Positions 41,807 through 44,820 of a stretch of 44,820 bases of DNA are shown here, one piece after another. Position 1 is the first letter of the stretch, and each line of letters opens with the position of its first letter. The DNA is from Pseudomonadota bacterium (lineage in GTDB: Bacteria > Pseudomonadota > Gammaproteobacteria > Burkholderiales > Burkholderiaceae_C), in the NCBI GenBank assembly GCA_018241895.1, contig JAFECX010000152.1:1-44820 (forward strand), given 5' to 3'. The notes under the pieces were generated by a model, which did no database searches, was not told the DNA's origin, and saw nothing but the letters and a program-made list of their open reading frames with translations. The position numbers and the translations under genes were made by a program.

Positions 41807-44001
41807 CGCTTCGCCTTCGACACCGATGCCGCCGCAGCGCCGCTCGAGGGCAGCGGCGTGAAGTAGCCGTCGCCGCCGATCGGCGTCAGCGGCAGCCCGG
41901 CCTTCTTGCGCCGGTTGCGCTCCTGGCCCAGCGGCGGGCACACACGGTCATCGTAGTACAGCACCTGGCAGTCCAGGCACAGCATGCATTCACGCTGGTC
42001 GATGCGGCCGGCGTCGTCGATCGACAGCGAGGTGCACCCCCGCTGGCAGGCATGGCACCAGTCGCATTCGGACTTGCGCTCGAGCGCGTAGAAGCGGAAG
42101 GTCGACGGGATCGCGAGCCCGGCGCCCAGCGGACACAGGTACTTGCAAAACGGCCGCTCGGTGAAAAGCGACAGCCCGAACAGCGCGACCCAGTACGCGA
42201 CGAACGGCCACGCCCGATTCCAGAACCCGCCGACGAAGAAGGTGCTCTTGAACGGCTCGACCTCGGCGGCGCGCTCGGCCAGCCCCATCGAATAGAACGA
42301 CGTGGCGACCAGGCCGACGAAGATCGCGTACTTGATCCACTTCAGGCGGTCGTGCCAGCGCAGCGGCAGCGCGAACTGCCAGCGTTCGAGGCCCAGCGCC
42401 CCGGCGATGCGAAAGGCGAGCTGGCTCATCGAGCCGTACGGGCACAGCCAGCCGCAGAAAAGCCCCCGGCCCCAGATCAGCACCGTGGCGATCGTGAACC
42501 ACCAGAAGATGAAGACCAGCGGGTCGGTGAGGAACAGTTCCCACTTCCACTCGAAGAAGATCGAGTGGAACCAGGTCAACACCTGGGTGATGCTCGGCTG
42601 CGCGAGCAGGTACGCGCCGAAGAAGCCGACGCTGGTCGCCCAGATCGCGTACTTGGGCCAGTCGACCCAGCGCATGTCCTTGCGCCTGGCGCGGCGCACC
42701 AGTTTGTCGCGCGAGGCGTAGACGGCCGCAGTCACCGCGAGCACGAGCACGAACAGGCCGATCTCGACGGGGCGGGCCTTCCACGCGCGCAGCCACGGCG
42801 GATCGGGGCGCACGACGCTCGGGCGGCCGCCTTCGAGGTAGCGCGCGGGCAGCCAGTACTCGCGGTCGAAGTTGACGAAGGTCTTGGCGCCCGTCTGCTT
42901 GTCGATCGTGTTCGCCAGGAACACCAGGCTCCAGGGGTAGGCGGCGCTGAAGCTGCCGGCGCGGATCAGGAAGATTCCCGACTCCTTGTAGGCCGGCGCG
43001 CCTGCCGCCTGCACGCCGTACAGGTTGCGGTAGTCGGTGTCGCGGAAGGTGAAGGTATCGACGTCCTGCGCCACCTGGATCCGGTCGTAGATGCCGCCGC
43101 GCACGAAGCCCGACCCCTTGAACGACGCGGCGCCGCTGCCGAGGACGAAGATCGCCTGCTCGCCGGGCCCGAGGTCGCTCATCAGCCGCGCGTAGCCGGC
43201 ATCGCCCAGGATGCTGCGGCCGATCGTCGGCACGTTCAGGCAGCCGAACCATAGGTCGATGTAGGGCTCGCCGGTGTCCTCGGCACCGACATCCTTCGGC
43301 CACACCGTCAGGCGGGCGACGCTGCCTTCCCGGACCAGGGCATTCCAGTCGAGCTTCTGCGCGACCGGCGTGAAGACGGCCTGCGGCTTGGGCACCGTCT
43401 CGATCAGCCCGACCTGCCGCGCGATCGCGTAGCCCGAGCGTAGGATCACCTGGTTCTCGGCGATCACGGTCACCGTGGCGCCGCTGATCGCGTCGACTCC
43501 GATGGTGCCGGCCTCGTCGCGCGTCTGGCCGACCTCGATCTTGTCGCCGACGTACTTGCCCAGGTACTGCCGCGTGAACTTGGTGAGCGCCGCCTCCGGG
43601 ATGCCGACCAGCAGGATCGGCTCGCTGTGCCTCAGGATGCGCACGCCGGTGATGATCCCCTTGGCGTTCATGCCGATCAGCGTCACCACCGGCTTGCCCG
43701 AGTAGGCGGGAATATCGACGATGTCGGTGGACAGGAACACGTAGCCGACCAGCGACTTGTGGTCGCCGTCGGTCTTGTAGCCCTCGACGTACGACGGGCG
43801 CCCCAAGCGGTGCGAGAAGCTGTCGGCGCCGGGCAGCACGTCGCGGCACGGCGCGTAGGCGCACAGGTCGGGGTCGGTCGTCAGCTGCGCGGGCAGCGGC
43901 GCATCGTAGACGGTCGCGAACGCCGGCATCGGCAGCGCGAGCGCGAGCAGCAGCCAGACGGCGCGGACCCAGGCACGCCACACGCCGATCGCCGTCGTCA
44001 C
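41803..44001 (-). CDS. nosR: NosR, membrane flavo-iron-sulfur protein of N2O respiration
   Basis: The 732-aa protein supports nos transcription and electron supply to NosZ. A signal peptide leads to a periplasmic FMN-binding domain with the SGAT motif (about residue 173), where Thr carries covalent FMN. A series of membrane segments (about 415-620) follows, with cytoplasmic CGWLCPYG (about 513) and CKYLCPLG (about 617) motifs. Two ferredoxin-like clusters (CDWCHACQRGC, about 645; CMLCLDC, about 675) complete it. The presence of NosR points to a clade I type N2O reductase system. The GTG start lies one base after the stop of the preceding gene. Confidence 0.95.
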   Translation of the reverse strand: MTTAIGVWRAWVRAVWLLLALALPMPAFATVYDAPLPAQLTTDPDLCAYAPCRDVLPGADSFSHRLGRPSYVEGYKTDGDHKSLVGYVFLSTDIVDIPAYSGKPVVTLIGMNAKGIITGVRILRHSEPILLVGIPEAALTKFTRQYLGKYVGDKIEVGQTRDEAGTIGVDAISGATVTVIAENQVILRSGYAIARQVGLIETVPKPQAVFTPVAQKLDWNALVREGSVARLTVWPKDVGAEDTGEPYIDLWFGCLNVPTIGRSILGDAGYARLMSDLGPGEQAIFVLGSGAASFKGSGFVRGGIYDRIQVAQDVDTFTFRDTDYRNLYGVQAAGAPAYKESGIFLIRAGSFSAAYPWSLVFLANTIDKQTGAKTFVNFDREYWLPARYLEGGRPSVVRPDPPWLRAWKARPVEIGLFVLVLAVTAAVYASRDKLVRRARRKDMRWVDWPKYAIWATSVGFFGAYLLAQPSITQVLTWFHSIFFEWKWELFLTDPLVFIFWWFTIATVLIWGRGLFCGWLCPYGSMSQLAFRIAGALGLERWQFALPLRWHDRLKWIKYAIFVGLVATSFYSMGLAERAAEVEPFKSTFFVGGFWNRAWPFVAYWVALFGLSLFTERPFCKYLCPLGAGLAIPSTFRFYALERKSECDWCHACQRGCTSLSIDDAGRIDQRECMLCLDCQVLYYDDRVCPPLGQERNRRKKAGLPLTPIGGDGYFTPLPSSGAAAASVSKAKR

Positions 44002-44002
44002 C

Positions 44003-44820
44003 TCAGCGCGCCCCCGAGCTGCCGCTCGCCGCGCCCGACGCGCGTGCGGCGGCCGGCATGGCCAGCGCCAGCCGTTCGTACAGCGAGACCAGCGTCTCGC
44101 CCGCATCGAGCATGCGCTCGCTGCGTTCGGCGATATCGGCAAGCATCGCCGACGTGAGCGGGCGGTCGAACAGCGGGCGGTAGGCCTGCCATTCGGCATC
44201 GAGCCGTTCGAGCTGCACGCCGATGGCATCGTTGCGCAGCCCGGTCGCAAGCTGGTACATCGTCGTCGAGAACTCGCTGCGCGCCAGATTCAGCTCCATG
44301 CGCGCCGCGTGCGGCTGCACACCCCAGGCGATGAACAGCGCGTACTTGGCCATGCGCTGCGCGAGCATGCGCTGACGTCCGGCGACGTTGACCAGGCGGT
44401 CGGCCGGCGTCGGTGCGGCGCGCTCGACGGCGAGCGTGAGCCGGTGCGCCGCCTCCTGCGCCGGTTCGCCGAGCAGGTACAGCTCCTGCGCACCGGCGAC
44501 GCTGGGCGGCGCGGTCAGCACGGCGCGGTACTCGCGCCAGCTCAGCTGGAGCTTGCCGAGCGCCGCGCGCGCATCCGCGCTCGGCGCCAACCGGGACAGC
44601 TCGAGCAGCTGCGCCTCGAAGCGCGCGATCGAGTCGTCCAGCATCGCCCGCGCGCGCGGCGGCGCGATCTGCTGGCCGAGCATCAGGTACGCCTTGCAGG
44701 CGCGCTGGATCAGCATGCGCTGGCGCCCGGCCACGTTGAGTACGGCGACCGGCGCCGGCGCCACAGGCAGGCCGGCCGCGCTGGCACCGGCCGGCGGCGG
44801 CGCGGCGGCCGGTGCGGCGA
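44003..44820 (-). CDS. Tandem PilJ/NarX-type sensor domain protein, 5' end outside window
   Basis: The open frame runs off the right edge; 272 codons are visible. An Ala/Pro-rich lead-in is followed by two copies of the type IV pili methyl-accepting N-terminal (PilJ) domain. Each copy starts with the P-box-like motif NVAGRQRM, at about 44735-44710 (then LIQRACKAYL) and 44393-44370 (then LAQRMAKYALF). NarX and NarQ use a related motif to bind nitrate and nitrite. No kinase, HAMP or methyl-accepting part follows; the protein ends with an Ala/Ser tail. The stop is one base before the nosR start. Probably periplasmic, but the signal region is not in the window. Confidence 0.72.
   Translation of the reverse strand, partial: AAPAAAPPPAGASAAGLPVAPAPVAVLNVAGRQRMLIQRACKAYLMLGQQIAPPRARAMLDDSIARFEAQLLELSRLAPSADARAALGKLQLSWREYRAVLTAPPSVAGAQELYLLGEPAQEAAHRLTLAVERAAPTPADRLVNVAGRQRMLAQRMAKYALFIAWGVQPHAARMELNLARSEFSTTMYQLATGLRNDAIGVQLERLDAEWQAYRPLFDRPLTSAMLADIAERSERMLDAGETLVSLYERLALAMPAAARASGAASGSSGAR

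Overview
This 44.8 kb window is very GC-rich chromosomal DNA from a betaproteobacterium, most probably a denitrifying member of the Burkholderiales (Comamonadaceae or the Rubrivivax/Leptothrix group). The assignment rests on a complete mraZ-to-ftsZ cluster, an S-adenosylhomocysteine (SAH) riboswitch in front of ahcY, a bacterial type A RNase P RNA, and a nosR-nosD-nosF-nosY-nosL cluster. GTG starts and 1-17 base stop/start overlaps are frequent.

Layout. (1) 0-6.7 kb: an SbmA/BacA/YddA-like ABC transporter with an NMT1/THI5-like binding protein, a small heat-shock protein, a DUF6544-type protein and an AidB-like acyl-CoA dehydrogenase. (2) 6.8-8.5 kb: a convergent pair made of a 275-aa protein of unknown family (candidate restriction endonuclease) and a Dam-like adenine methyltransferase, placed directly after ftsZ. 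(3) 8.7-26.6 kb, minus strand: the whole division and cell wall (dcw) cluster mraZ-rsmH-ftsL-ftsI-murE-murF-mraY-murD-ftsW-murG-murC-ddlB-ftsQ-ftsA-ftsZ. Almost every junction overlaps or is a few bases long, so the cluster reads as one translationally coupled operon driven from a candidate promoter before mraZ. Two junctions are unusual. murD-ftsW is separated by a tandem 74-bp repeat whose units are 25-codon ORFs chained by ATGA overlaps, and rsmH-ftsL is bridged by a 21-codon ORF. (4) 26.7-30.5 kb: two candidate small proteins, a periplasmic alpha-carbonic anhydrase and a Bcr/CflA-type exporter. The last two are each followed, at the stop codon, by a copy of a ~167-bp element with terminal inverted repeats. 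Then comes rnpB. (5) 30.7-37.8 kb: a Kbp/LysM protein, gnd, a YbfB-type MFS protein and a HAD hydrolase in overlap, and the SAH-riboswitch-controlled ahcY with metF, which serve the methionine/SAM cycle. (6) 37.8-44.8 kb, minus strand: the accessory genes of nitrous oxide reductase (nosR, a small membrane protein gene, nosD, nosF, nosY, nosL), preceded by a gene, cut by the window edge, for a tandem PilJ/NarX-type sensor-domain protein. nosZ itself is not in the window.

For attention: the unclassified nuclease candidate with its methylase, the chained mini-ORF repeat inside the dcw cluster, the stop-codon-abutting repeat element, the low-complexity repeat tails in MurE and MurF, and the sensor-domain gene one base before nosR. 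All functional statements come from reading motifs and comparing with remembered family features; no database search was run.
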